From assembly GCF_003667445.1 (NCBI RefSeq), contig NZ_RCTF01000026.1:1-41500 (forward strand): a stretch of DNA of 41,500 nucleotides, in the 5' to 3' direction. The notes under the pieces are model-generated. The model was not told where the DNA came from. It worked only from the letters and a program-made list of their open reading frames with translations, and searched no databases. Each line of letters opens with the position of its first letter. Position 1 is the stretch's first letter. The position numbers and the translations under genes are program-made. Of the stretch, positions 8,361 through 18,401 are shown one piece after another. This DNA is from Xanthobacter tagetidis (GTDB taxonomy: Bacteria; Pseudomonadota; Alphaproteobacteria; Rhizobiales; Xanthobacteraceae).

Positions 8361-10334
8361 TCACACCTCGCCCTCGCTGGCCACGGCGGCGTGGGTCGCC
8401 TCGCCCCGCAGGGTGCCGCGCCCGGCGACGGCATAGAGCGCCGCGCCCGCCACCACCACCGCGCCCAGAAGCGCGCCCGAGAGCGCAAAGCCGAGGCCCG
8501 CGAGCAGCGCGCCCGCCGCCGCCGGGCCGGCGGCATTGCCCGAGCGCTCCACCAGCCGGAACAGGCCGAGCACGCCGGCCGAGCGGCCGCCGGTGGCGCT
8601 GTCGGCCACCAACGCCGACTGCGAGGCGATGGACATGGACTGGCCGACGCCGAGCAGCACCAGCGCCAGCGCGATCGTCGGCACGCCGGGGTAGAGCGGC
8701 AGCGCCAGCGCCCCGGCCCCGGCCACAAGCCCGCCCAGCACCACGAAGCCTGCCCGTGCCGAGAGGCGGTCCGCCATGGCCGCGAACACCGGCACCAGCA
8801 TCACCATCAGGATCGGGTAGATCATCTGGAACCGGCCGATGGCGGCGGAGGAATAGCCCATCGCCTGGAGCTGGAGCGGCACCAGCAGGAAGCACAGGGC
8901 CGCCAGCAGCAGCTTGGCCGGGAAGGCACAGCCCACCAGCAGCGCCATCAGGCGCGGCGCCCGCGCGGCGTCCTTCAGGTCGCTCCAGGCGAGACCGGCG
9001 CCCCTCGCCGCGTGCCGGGCCGCCGGCAAGGTGAGGACGGCGACGCCGAGCGACAGGACGGCGAGGCCGGCGGCCAGCATGAAGGCCGCCTGCGGGCCGA
9101 GGCGGTCGGCCACCACGCCGCCGATCGGCGGGCCGCACAGGCTCGCCACCATGATGGCGCGCACGAACACGGCGAGCGCGGTGGTGCGCGCGCTGCCCGC
9201 CGCATGGTCCACCACGTGCCCCTGCGCCGAGACGAAGACCAGGGCATAGCCCACGGCGGTGGTGACGCGGGCGGCGAGGAACAGCATGTAGTCGCCGGTG
9301 GAGGCGGAGAGCGCGTAACCCGCGGCGGCCAGCAGCGCGCCGATCAGGAAGCCGGGCCGGCGGCCCATGCGCTCGGACAGCGCCGCGAACGGCAGCTGGC
9401 ACAGCGCCATGACCGCCATGAAGGCGACGATGGGCAGGCTCGCCGCGAGGTCCGGGCCGATGGCCTCGTCGGCGGCGGCGAGCCCCTGGGCGAAGCGCGG
9501 CAGGAACGGCCGGGTGAGCTCCTCCGCCAGCATGAACAGGAACAGAGCTGGGCGCACCGCCACCGCGGCCTGGTTCTCCGACGTCGACACCGCGCCGAGC
9601 CCGGTGCGGCGGGCGACGAGGTCGAGCTGGGCGAGCGCCTCCGCGTCCCCGGCGCGCGCGGCGGCGGCGCGGGCTTCCGCGTGGCGCGCGGCGAGCAGGC
9701 TCACCTGCTGGTCGATCGGCGCGACGAGGTCGCGCGCCCGCGTCTGCGCCCCGCTCTCGTGTAGCGCGAGCCGCCCCTTGGCCAGCGCCCGCAGCCGATC
9801 CTCTAGCGCCGCCAAAGCGGCGATGCCGCTGGTGCCGATGACGAGCGCCACCAGCTCCAGCGCGATCAGCAGCGAGACGATGCCGATGAAGGCCACGTCG
9901 ATCAGCACCCCGCCCACCTCTTCCGAGATGACGCCCGGATCGACCGTCACGGCGATGTCGGCGATCGGCACGCCGGAGCGGCTGGTCACGGCGGTGTGCA
10001 CCACCGGCGCCCCCGCCATGCCGGTGCCGTCGCCCGAGCGGGCGAGCTCGCGCCCGTCCGGCGTGGTCATGCGGATCAGCGCGAACTCCCGGTTGGCCTT
10101 GCGCAGATCGGCGAAATAGCTGCGCACCCCCACCATCTTGTCGATGGGAATGCCGGATCCGTAGGCCACCTCGACCAGGCTGGCGGCGGAGCGGCCCACC
10201 GATTGGGCCTTGGCGAGCATCTCCGGCTCGATAGTGCGCTGGGCCGCGGTTCGCGCGCCCCAGCCGACCACGGCGAGCGCGACGCAGAGCACCAGCGCGA
10301 TGGCGATGGAGATGCCGGCGCGGAAACCGATCAT
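8361..10334 (-). CDS. Fusion of a periplasmic sensor module with an MFS transporter
   Basis: A 657-residue protein with an unusual architecture. Residues 8-26 are TM1, about 27-145 a periplasmic sensor domain, 146-168 TM2, about 170-255 a helical cytoplasmic linker, and about 260-640 a 12-TM major facilitator domain with the loop signature ERMGRRPG (321-328). The sensor resembles the stand-alone sensors of this locus (about 56-102: small hydrophobic start, then ALIRMTTPDGRELARSGD). The start is Met10334; its ATGA overlaps the stop of the upstream sensor gene by 4 bases, so the two are translationally coupled. The fusion suggests transport gated by, or reporting, an extracytoplasmic signal (inference). 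The transported substrate is unknown. Confidence 0.85.
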   Translation of the reverse strand: MIGFRAGISIAIALVLCVALAVVGWGARTAAQRTIEPEMLAKAQSVGRSAASLVEVAYGSGIPIDKMVGVRSYFADLRKANREFALIRMTTPDGRELARSGDGTGMAGAPVVHTAVTSRSGVPIADIAVTVDPGVISEEVGGVLIDVAFIGIVSLLIALELVALVIGTSGIAALAALEDRLRALAKGRLALHESGAQTRARDLVAPIDQQVSLLAARHAEARAAAARAGDAEALAQLDLVARRTGLGAVSTSENQAAVAVRPALFLFMLAEELTRPFLPRFAQGLAAADEAIGPDLAASLPIVAFMAVMALCQLPFAALSERMGRRPGFLIGALLAAAGYALSASTGDYMLFLAARVTTAVGYALVFVSAQGHVVDHAAGSARTTALAVFVRAIMVASLCGPPIGGVVADRLGPQAAFMLAAGLAVLSLGVAVLTLPAARHAARGAGLAWSDLKDAARAPRLMALLVGCAFPAKLLLAALCFLLVPLQLQAMGYSSAAIGRFQMIYPILMVMLVPVFAAMADRLSARAGFVVLGGLVAGAGALALPLYPGVPTIALALVLLGVGQSMSIASQSALVADSATGGRSAGVLGLFRLVERSGNAAGPAAAGALLAGLGFALSGALLGAVVVAGAALYAVAGRGTLRGEATHAAVASEGEV

Positions 10335-10999
10335 GTGCGCGGCTCCGGCGCGAGGGACGAGGGGGCGCCCGGGGCGGCGCGAAGGTGCACCTTCGCCACC
10401 GTCTCGAATGCGGTGCGCGCCGCCGGCGGCCAGGAGGCGGGCTCGGCCGCGCGCCGCGCCGAGCGGCGCAGGCCCAGCGCCAGGAGCAGGCCGACGAGGA
10501 TGGTGGCGAGGCACGCCACGGCGAGCGTGGGAATGGCGATCACCGTCAGGTCGTCGGCGAGCGCGGCGGCGCCGGCGGCGAGGGCTTCCGGATCGTAGCG
10601 CAGCTCCACGAGGCCGATGGTGGTGCCGAGATCACTGGTGATTCGCTTCGACACCGCGTTGCGCACCTTGGGATCGGCGCGCCCCACCCGTGCCGGCTCG
10701 CTACTGAACAGCACAACGCCGCGCTCGTCCACCACGTCGATGGCGGAGATCGAGGGCTCCAGCTCCGCCTCGCGGCGCAGCAGGCCTTCGAAGGTGGTCT
10801 GCGCCGGCAAGGCGATGCCGAGCGAACTCGCCCGCTCCGCCGTTCCGGCGAGGCGCTCGGCGGTGATCGCGAAGCGCGCCTCGATGGCGTTGCGGTGGGC
10901 GTTCAGCAGGGTGACGTAGGAGAAATAGGCACCGAAGGCGACGCACGCGGCGGCGATCAGGGCGAACAAAGCGATGAGCCACAATGTGGTCCGCGTCAT
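10331..10999 (-). CDS. Two-TM periplasmic sensor protein without output domain
   Basis: A 222-residue protein: TM1 about 6-27, a periplasmic domain about 28-150, TM2 about 151-176, then a short basic tail with no kinase, cyclase or receiver. The periplasmic segment (59-100) contains SSLGIALP and, after PSISAIDVV, DERGVVLFSS. The plus-strand sensor at 11168 carries a closely related pattern (SLSIGLAL, then PSILAIEVF, PSGRAVYSTD). The fold is probably a small single-Cache-like domain (inference). It is the first gene of the minus-strand arm and overlaps the sensor-MFS gene by 4 bases. With no output domain, it likely acts by pairing with other membrane proteins of the locus. Confidence 0.75.
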   Translation of the reverse strand: MTRTTLWLIALFALIAAACVAFGAYFSYVTLLNAHRNAIEARFAITAERLAGTAERASSLGIALPAQTTFEGLLRREAELEPSISAIDVVDERGVVLFSSEPARVGRADPKVRNAVSKRITSDLGTTIGLVELRYDPEALAAGAAALADDLTVIAIPTLAVACLATILVGLLLALGLRRSARRAAEPASWPPAARTAFETVAKVHLRAAPGAPSSLAPEPRT

Positions 11000-11167
11000 G
11001 GTGTCGACCGTTGGAGCGGGAAGTGGCGCCACAATGTCAGGCAATCCGCGCCGTGAAAAGCGCGCTTGCGGAAAAGGCTGATTTTTGCCGCATACGCGGA
11101 TTTGGTCTGGTTTGAGCGAAGCGGCGCGGGTAACGTCCGGCCCCGACCCATTGTCGAAGCTTCGCCC
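11000..11167. promoter_or_regulatory. Divergent promoter region of the sensor/partner-switch locus
   Basis: This 168-base gap separates the two divergent arms (minus start 10999, plus start 11168) and should carry promoters for both. It includes a T-rich patch around 11081-11087. I could not assign -35/-10 boxes with confidence, and no GGAAC...CGTT EcfG-type promoter is evident. Confidence 0.4.
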
Positions 11168-11914
11168 ATGACTTTCGTTAGCCGACTCGCGCTGCTGCTG
11201 GCGGCCTCGGTGGTGACTGCCATTGTCGCCACGGCCGTTATCGCCTTCGGGGCGAGCGATCGCGTGAGCCAGGAAATCGAGCGCGCCCGCGTCGCCAACC
11301 TGCTCGCCGCCATCAAGCAGAATGCGGAAGCAAGCCTGTCCATCGGCCTCGCGCTCGACCAGATCGCCACCTTGCAGAACCGAATCGAGCGCGAGAAAGC
11401 GGGCGACCCCTCGATTCTCGCCATCGAAGTGTTCAATCCCTCCGGCCGCGCGGTCTATTCCACCGATGTCAGTGTCGCTGGGGAAAGCGTGCCCGCCGAC
11501 TGGGTGCGCCAGCTCTCCGGCGCCGGCACCTGGCGCACCACGGAGCGCGGCGAGACGGTGTTCGGCAGTCATTTCGAGAACGACCTCGGCGTCGCCGGCG
11601 GCATCGCCGTCACGGTCTCGGACGAATCGCATCTCAACCGCATGGACCGGCTCGCCGTCGACCTGATCCTGCGCGCGGCGCCGCTGGCGCTGATCGTCGC
11701 GCTGCTGGCGGCCGGGGCGGCGCTGGCCTTCTCCTATCTCATCACCCGCCCGTTCGACCGCGTGGCGCGCATCCTCGGGGGTCACGAGGTCGCCGGGGCC
11801 GACGACGGCGACCTCGCGCAGCTCGCCGGCCAGGCGCGCGCCGGCTGGACCGCCGCCGAGGCACGCATCGATCGCGGCCTGCAGCAGCTGGGAGCGCTCG
11901 ACGATGCCGGCTGA
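11168..11914 (+). CDS. Two-TM periplasmic sensor protein with truncated HAMP-like tail
   Basis: A 248-residue protein: TM1 about 7-28, periplasmic domain about 29-168, TM2 about 170-191, then a HAMP-like start (ITRPFDRVARILGG) and a short helical tail with no output domain. The sensor motif region (55-100) parallels the minus-strand sensor: SLSIGLAL, DPSILAIEVF, PSGRAVYSTD. The frame is open from 11066, but the start is placed at MTFVSRLALL because it opens directly into TM1. It overlaps the next sensor gene by 11 bases. It is the first gene of the plus-strand arm that ends in the SpoIIE-type phosphatase. Confidence 0.78.
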   Translation: MTFVSRLALLLAASVVTAIVATAVIAFGASDRVSQEIERARVANLLAAIKQNAEASLSIGLALDQIATLQNRIEREKAGDPSILAIEVFNPSGRAVYSTDVSVAGESVPADWVRQLSGAGTWRTTERGETVFGSHFENDLGVAGGIAVTVSDESHLNRMDRLAVDLILRAAPLALIVALLAAGAALAFSYLITRPFDRVARILGGHEVAGADDGDLAQLAGQARAGWTAAEARIDRGLQQLGALDDAG

Positions 11915-12731
11915 GCCCCTGCGCGCGGGACGGGCGCGCCTGTGGACCGCTCTGTTCGTCTTCTTCATCACGCTTGTGGTGGGCGGCGGCGCCAGCCTGC
12001 TGCTGACCAACGGCTTCCGCGACCGGGTCGAGGACAGTGCCCGGCGTGACGCGCTGGTGATCGGCACCTCGGTCGCCCGGACCCTCGCCCAGCAGTTCGA
12101 GCGCGCGGCCCGCTTCAACGTGCCACTGAAGCTGATCCCCGGCGTCGACGCCTATCTCGCCGACACGCTCGCCGGCACGCCCGGCATCGCCCAGATCGTC
12201 CTGCGCGGGCCGGACGGGCGCGAGATCCGCAGCGCCGTGGGCGACGAGCCGGGCATCGACCAGACCAGCGCGCCGGTGACGGTGGACGGCCTTCAGGTGG
12301 CGGCAGTGGAGGTCAGCACCAATCCGTCGGCGCTGATCTCCTCCTCCGAGCGGTTCCGCATGCGCTCCCTGCTGGCGGTGCTCGCCACCGCAGTGGCGTT
12401 CGCGGTCCTCGCCGCGATCCTCGCCGGCTCCCACCTCGACGCCGATCAGGCGCGCGTTGCCTCCGGCCTCGCCCGTACCGCGCAGGAGGATTTCGAGCCG
12501 ACGGCGCTGGATCAGCGGCGGTCCGGCAGCCTGGGACGCGGCGGCGTGGGCCGCGCGCTCAGCGCGCTGATCCAGGGCAACCGCCGGGTGGCGGAGCGTC
12601 GCGCGGCACTCGAAGCCTATGCCGAGGAACTGCTGGCCGTGGACTTCGACGGCGCGCTCCGGCCCGACGTGGAGCGGATCAGGCGGGAGGTCGTGACACG
12701 GCCGGTGGCTGACAAGGCACGGAGTTCCTGA
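11904..12731 (+). CDS. Two-TM periplasmic sensor protein without output domain
   Basis: A 275-residue protein: TM1 about 14-36, a periplasmic domain about 37-153 with FNVPLKLIPGVDAYL and GIAQIVLRGPDGREIRS, TM2 about 154-175, then about 100 cytoplasmic residues predicted to be mainly helical. The same small sensor pattern (hydrophobic start, I-x-x-I-V-L, D-G-R) is seen as in its neighbours, though it is more diverged. Its stop and the phosphatase start share one base (TGATG at 12729-12733), indicating tight translational coupling. No catalytic domain is present. It may be a co-receptor that joins the phosphatase in a hetero-oligomer (inference). Confidence 0.75.
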   Translation: MPAEPLRAGRARLWTALFVFFITLVVGGGASLLLTNGFRDRVEDSARRDALVIGTSVARTLAQQFERAARFNVPLKLIPGVDAYLADTLAGTPGIAQIVLRGPDGREIRSAVGDEPGIDQTSAPVTVDGLQVAAVEVSTNPSALISSSERFRMRSLLAVLATAVAFAVLAAILAGSHLDADQARVASGLARTAQEDFEPTALDQRRSGSLGRGGVGRALSALIQGNRRVAERRAALEAYAEELLAVDFDGALRPDVERIRREVVTRPVADKARSS

Positions 12732-14782
12732 TGCTGCTGCGCACCCGCATCACGCTCATCGTCGCCGCCGGCTTCGTGGCGCTGATGCTTGCCATGTGGA
12801 GCGCCTCGGTGCTGCGCGATCGCGTCGGCCAGGCGCGCGAAGGCGAGCTTGCCATCGCCGGCCAGAGCGTGCTCTGGCGCGAGATCATCGCCTTCCAGGT
12901 GGCGAGCCTCGGTCGCGTGCTCGACCGGGTGGACGCCTCGCCCTCCTTCCGCCTCACGCTCGGCTTCGCCGACCGCGCCGGCGTCGGCACCGCCCTCAAG
13001 GAGGCCGGTGTCGACGTGGACGACGACGACACCTATTTCGAGGTCGTGGGCACCGACCGGGAGGTGATCTACAGCGGCAGCGGCGCGGGCACCCGCTCGG
13101 TGCTGGACGCCGGCAGCCTCGACCGGGCCCTGGGCGGCGAGGCGCTGGGCGGCATGCGCCAGGTGTCGGCGCGCCAGATCGTGGTGCTCGCCACCCGCAC
13201 CGTCACGCTCGCAGGCAGAGGTCGCGCCGTGCTGGTGCTCGGCCGCAATGCCGGCCTCGGCATGGAGCGCTTCGCCCGCGGCATCAATGCGGAGACCACG
13301 CTCGTCACCCTGCGCGGCCGGGTGGCGGCGAGCACCGATCCCGCCCTCTGGGAGCGCGCCGACCTCAGCTTCACGCCGCGCCGCGCGTTCGCCGAGCAGG
13401 TCCGGGTGGGCGAGAAGACCTATGCCGTCACGGGCATCCCGATCCAGGATCTGTCCGGCTCGGCGCTCGGCGCGCTGGTGAGCTTCGTCGACGCCACCGC
13501 GACCCTGGAGGCCACGAGCCTGATCCGCAGCGCCGCCATCGCGGGCGCGATCGGCCTCGTCCTGCTGGGTGTGATCGGGCTCAATGTGTTCCTCTGGTAT
13601 TCCTTCCGACCGCTGGAATCGGCCATCGACGTGCTCCAGGCGCTGGCGCGCGGCGACACCTCGGTGACCGTCGACCATGCCGGCCGCGACGAAATCGGCC
13701 GCATCGCCTCGGCGGTGGTGGCGCTGCGCGGCAACGTGCAGGCGCTGGCTGAGGCGCGGCGCCAGCGCGACCGGGTGCGTCGCCGCCAGGAGACGCTCAT
13801 CTCCTCCGAGCTGAAGGCGCTCGCCGACGCCATCGACCCCACCGACCGCGAGCAGGTGCTGGCGCTGCTCGCCCGCGGCGCCGAGGTGGCGGAGGAGGAC
13901 GAGCTCAAGCGCGTCGCCCGGGTGCTGCACGACCTCTCGCGCCGCATCGTCGAGCAGCACACGCGCCTGTCCTCGATGGTGGTGGAACTGCGCGAGGCCC
14001 TCGTCACCAAGACCAAGCTCGCCGGCCTTCAGCAGGAGCTGGAGATCGCCCGCCAGGTGCAGCTCGCCATCCTGCCCAAGGAGTTCCCGCCCGACGCGCG
14101 GGTCGCGGTCCATGGCCAGATGACGCCGGCGCGCGAGGTGGGCGGCGACTTCTTCGACTATTTCATGATCGACGAAACGACGCTCGGCCTCGTGGTGGCC
14201 GACGTCTCCGGCAAGGGCGTGCCGGCGGCGCTGTTCATGGCGATCTCGCGCACGCTGCTGCGCTCCACGGCGCTGTTCGAGCGCTCGCCGGCCTCCAGCA
14301 TCCGCCGCCTCAACGACCTGCTCGCCGCCGAGAACGAGCAGATGCTGTTCGTGACGTTGTTCTACGGCGTGCTCGATCTCAACACCGGGCGCCTGAGCTA
14401 CGTCAATGCCGGTCACAACCTGCCCTATCACATCACCCGGTCGGGCGAGGTGACGGAGGTGCCCAGCACCCGCGGCATGGCGGTGGCGGTGCTGGAGGGC
14501 TTCGTCTTCGCCGAAGGCGAATTGCAGCTTGCCCCCGGCGACACGCTGTTCCTCTACACCGACGGCGTCACCGAGGCGTTCGACATCGACGAGCAGCCCT
14601 ATGGCGAGGAGCGGCTGGAGACGCTATTGAAGAGCGGGGCGAGCGACTGGTCGGTGCACGATCTGTCGGAGCGCGTTCTGGCCTCCGTGCATGTGTTCGA
14701 GCGCGGCGCGCCCCAGGCGGACGACATCACCTGCCTCACCCTGCGCTATTCGGGCGGTCAGGGGCCGAGACGGGCGCGGTGA
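12731..14782 (+). CDS. Membrane sensor-HAMP-SpoIIE/PP2C serine phosphatase (RsbU-like)
   Basis: A 683-residue receptor phosphatase. TM1 8-26; large periplasmic region about 27-262 (double-Cache size); TM2 about 266-289; HAMP about 290-340; coiled coil with the RsbU-type linker QQELEIARQVQLAILP (434-449); PP2C/SpoIIE domain about 455-675. Metal-ligand Asp positions are kept in GGDFFDYF (D473), ADVSGKGVPAALF (D491), YTDGVTEAF (D611) and ADDITCL (664-665). The family dephosphorylates a phospho-STAS antagonist and so switches the partner held by the RsbW-like kinase. Both partners lie on the opposite arm at 7396-8217. It is the last gene of a three-gene translationally coupled series with two stand-alone sensors. 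Confidence 0.92.
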   Translation: MLLRTRITLIVAAGFVALMLAMWSASVLRDRVGQAREGELAIAGQSVLWREIIAFQVASLGRVLDRVDASPSFRLTLGFADRAGVGTALKEAGVDVDDDDTYFEVVGTDREVIYSGSGAGTRSVLDAGSLDRALGGEALGGMRQVSARQIVVLATRTVTLAGRGRAVLVLGRNAGLGMERFARGINAETTLVTLRGRVAASTDPALWERADLSFTPRRAFAEQVRVGEKTYAVTGIPIQDLSGSALGALVSFVDATATLEATSLIRSAAIAGAIGLVLLGVIGLNVFLWYSFRPLESAIDVLQALARGDTSVTVDHAGRDEIGRIASAVVALRGNVQALAEARRQRDRVRRRQETLISSELKALADAIDPTDREQVLALLARGAEVAEEDELKRVARVLHDLSRRIVEQHTRLSSMVVELREALVTKTKLAGLQQELEIARQVQLAILPKEFPPDARVAVHGQMTPAREVGGDFFDYFMIDETTLGLVVADVSGKGVPAALFMAISRTLLRSTALFERSPASSIRRLNDLLAAENEQMLFVTLFYGVLDLNTGRLSYVNAGHNLPYHITRSGEVTEVPSTRGMAVAVLEGFVFAEGELQLAPGDTLFLYTDGVTEAFDIDEQPYGEERLETLLKSGASDWSVHDLSERVLASVHVFERGAPQADDITCLTLRYSGGQGPRRAR

Positions 14783-14927
14783 GCGGCCGATGCGATTGAA
14801 GGACCGATCGAGGCGAGGGACCAACCTCGCCCGACGGGCAGGACCGGAAGAGGGGAATATCCGGCCGGGTGGCATCGCGCCGCACCGGCCCCGGCGTCAA
14901 GCCGGCCACCGGACGGGAGGAAGACCA

Positions 14928-16202
14928 GTGTCCATGGAAACGCGCGCGGCCGGATGGCCGGCGAGCGAGACGTCCACCATCGGCGCGGTGGGCGTCGCCC
15001 ATTTCTGCAGCCATTTCCTCCAGCTGGCCGTGGCGCCGCTCTTCATCCTGATGCGCGACGACCTCGGCGTGTCCTTCACCGAGCTGGGTCTGGTCCTGTC
15101 GGTGTTCTACCTGTTCTCCGGCGTCGGGCAGGTGGTCTCGGGCATCCTGGTCGACCGCTTCGGCGCCGGCCGGCTGCTGTTGTGCGGCATGCTGCTCCAG
15201 GGCGCCGCCACCGCCGCCATGGGCCTTGCGCCGCGCTACGAGGCGCTGCTGCCGCTCGCGGCGCTCGCCGGCCTCGGCAATTCCGTCTACCACCCCGCCG
15301 ACCTGTCGATCCTCAGCCACCGGATCGCCCATGCGCGGCTGGGGCGCGCCTTCGCCGCCCATGTGATCGCCGGAAACCTCGGCTTCGCCGCCTCGCCGAT
15401 CGCCTCCGCCGCCATCGGCACCACCTATGGCTGGCGCACCGCGCTGCTCGCCATGGGCGGCCTCGTCGTCGTGCTCGGCCTCGGTCTCGTCACGCGGCGC
15501 GCGGCGCTGAAGGTGGAGCCGCAGGCCCACCCCGCCGGCGGGGATGCCGCCGCCCTGCGGGCGCCGAGCTTCCTCCAGGTGCTCGCCATGCCCGTGGTGC
15601 TGATGGCGTTCCTCTATTTCGTGCTCACGGCGGTGTCGCTCTCGGCGTTCCAGAGCTTCTCCATCCCCGCGCTCCAGCAGGGCTATGGCGCAACCCTGGC
15701 GCTGGCGACGCTCGCCGCCTCGCTCTACCAGCTCGGCAATGCGGCGGGCGTCGCGGTGGGCGGCATGGTGGCCGACCGCACCAGCGCGCACCACGTGATC
15801 GCCATGAGCGGGCTCGCGGTCGGCGCGGTGTTCGGGCTCATCGCCGCCGGGCTCACCGCCGCGCCGGCGGTGACGGTGGCGCTGATCGCCGTGGTCGGCG
15901 TGTGCCTCGGCCTCACCACGCCCTCGCGCGACGTCCTGGTGCGCAGCGCCGCCCCGGCCGGGGCCACCGGCAAGGTGTTCGGCGTGGTGTATTCCGGCTA
16001 CGACATCGGCGCGCTGGTGGCGCCGATCTTCTTCGGCCTCGCGCTCGACCACCACCAGCCCTCGCTGGTGCTGACCATCGGCGCGCTGGCGCTCGCCGTC
16101 GCCGTGCTTACCGCCTTCGCGGTGCGCCGGCGGCCCGACGCCGTCCCGCTGCCGCGCCCGGCCGAGCCGGACCCGCTGACCATCGAGGCGCCGGAGCGCT
16201 GA
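14928..16202 (+). CDS. MFS exporter, fosmidomycin-resistance (Fsr)-like
   Basis: A 424-residue 12-TM major facilitator protein. GLGNSVYHPADLSILSHR resembles the Fsr-type subgroup, and DRFGAGR plus ADRTSAHH are MFS loop motifs. Start: GTG at 14928 is preferred over ATG at 14934 because GGGAGG (14915-14920) then sits 7 bases upstream. It follows the SpoIIE phosphatase on the same strand after 145 bases, so it may belong to that transcript, and then meets the FAD enzyme gene convergently only 6 bases away. Export of a drug or metabolite is the family expectation; the substrate is unknown. Confidence 0.85.
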   Translation: MSMETRAAGWPASETSTIGAVGVAHFCSHFLQLAVAPLFILMRDDLGVSFTELGLVLSVFYLFSGVGQVVSGILVDRFGAGRLLLCGMLLQGAATAAMGLAPRYEALLPLAALAGLGNSVYHPADLSILSHRIAHARLGRAFAAHVIAGNLGFAASPIASAAIGTTYGWRTALLAMGGLVVVLGLGLVTRRAALKVEPQAHPAGGDAAALRAPSFLQVLAMPVVLMAFLYFVLTAVSLSAFQSFSIPALQQGYGATLALATLAASLYQLGNAAGVAVGGMVADRTSAHHVIAMSGLAVGAVFGLIAAGLTAAPAVTVALIAVVGVCLGLTTPSRDVLVRSAAPAGATGKVFGVVYSGYDIGALVAPIFFGLALDHHQPSLVLTIGALALAVAVLTAFAVRRRPDAVPLPRPAEPDPLTIEAPER

Positions 16203-16208
16203 GGGGCC

Positions 16209-17660
<1,452 letters not shown>

Positions 17661-17815
17661 GGCCGGGACACTGCCTCAGCGCCTCGCGCCCGGCAAGCGC
17701 CGGCTGCGCCCCGGTCCGGCCTGTCCCCGCGCATCTGCCCCGCCTTCCCTTCCGCGCCCGCCGGGTCTATGAGGGCGGCCCGAAGCGGGACCGCCCGCCA
17801 TCGACCGAGCCCGCC

Positions 17816-18358
17816 ATGACCGACCGCATCCTCGTCGCCCGCATCGGCGCCCCCCACGGGGTGAAGGGCGAGGTGCGCCTCTTCCCCTTCACCCAGGACC
17901 CCATGGCGGTGCTGGACTATCAGCCGCTGACCGACAAAGCGGGCCGGCGCAGCTTCCGCATCGTCTCGCTTCGGCCCGGCAAGGACCATTTCGTCGCCCG
18001 CCTCGCCGGCATCGACGACCGCACCGCCGCCGAGGCCCTGACCCAGACCGAGCTTTACGTCGCGCGCGACCGCCTGCCGCCGGCGGAGGACGAGGACACC
18101 TTCTACCACGCCGACCTGATCGGCCTGCCGATCACGGACCCGGACGGCGCCCCGCTCGGCACCGTGGTGGCGCTGCACGATTTCGGCGCCGGCGACATCC
18201 TGGAATTCGCCCCCGCCGCGGGCGGCAAGACGCTGATGGTGCCCTTCACCAAGGCGGCGGTGCCGGTGGTGGACGTGGCGGGCCGGCGGGTGGTGGTCGA
18301 TCCCGCCTTCGTGCCGGCCGGCACCGCCGAGGACGGCGCGCCCGAGGCGGAGGCCTGA
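17816..18358 (+). CDS. rimM: Ribosome maturation factor RimM
   Basis: A 180-residue 16S rRNA processing factor that binds S19 and assists 30S head maturation. The N-terminus ILVARIGAPHGVKGEVRLFPFT is the family hallmark, and a PRC-barrel segment follows (about residues 95-165, DLIGLPITDPDGAPLGTV). The open frame extends upstream to 17639, but the Met at 17816 opens directly into the conserved start. trmD follows after 43 bases. rpsP and ffh, which usually precede rimM, are not upstream; a divergent flavoprotein gene is there instead. Confidence 0.95.
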   Translation: MTDRILVARIGAPHGVKGEVRLFPFTQDPMAVLDYQPLTDKAGRRSFRIVSLRPGKDHFVARLAGIDDRTAAEALTQTELYVARDRLPPAEDEDTFYHADLIGLPITDPDGAPLGTVVALHDFGAGDILEFAPAAGGKTLMVPFTKAAVPVVDVAGRRVVVDPAFVPAGTAEDGAPEAEA

Positions 18359-18401
18359 GGTTCCGTTTGACGCCGCCGCCGTCCGCGCCCATCACCACGC
18401 C

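Noticed and set aside
14736..16055. 439-residue minus-strand frame opposite the Fsr-like MFS gene
   Set aside because: Histidine/glutamate/glycine-rich shadow translation with no motif; the plus-strand MFS motifs are clear.
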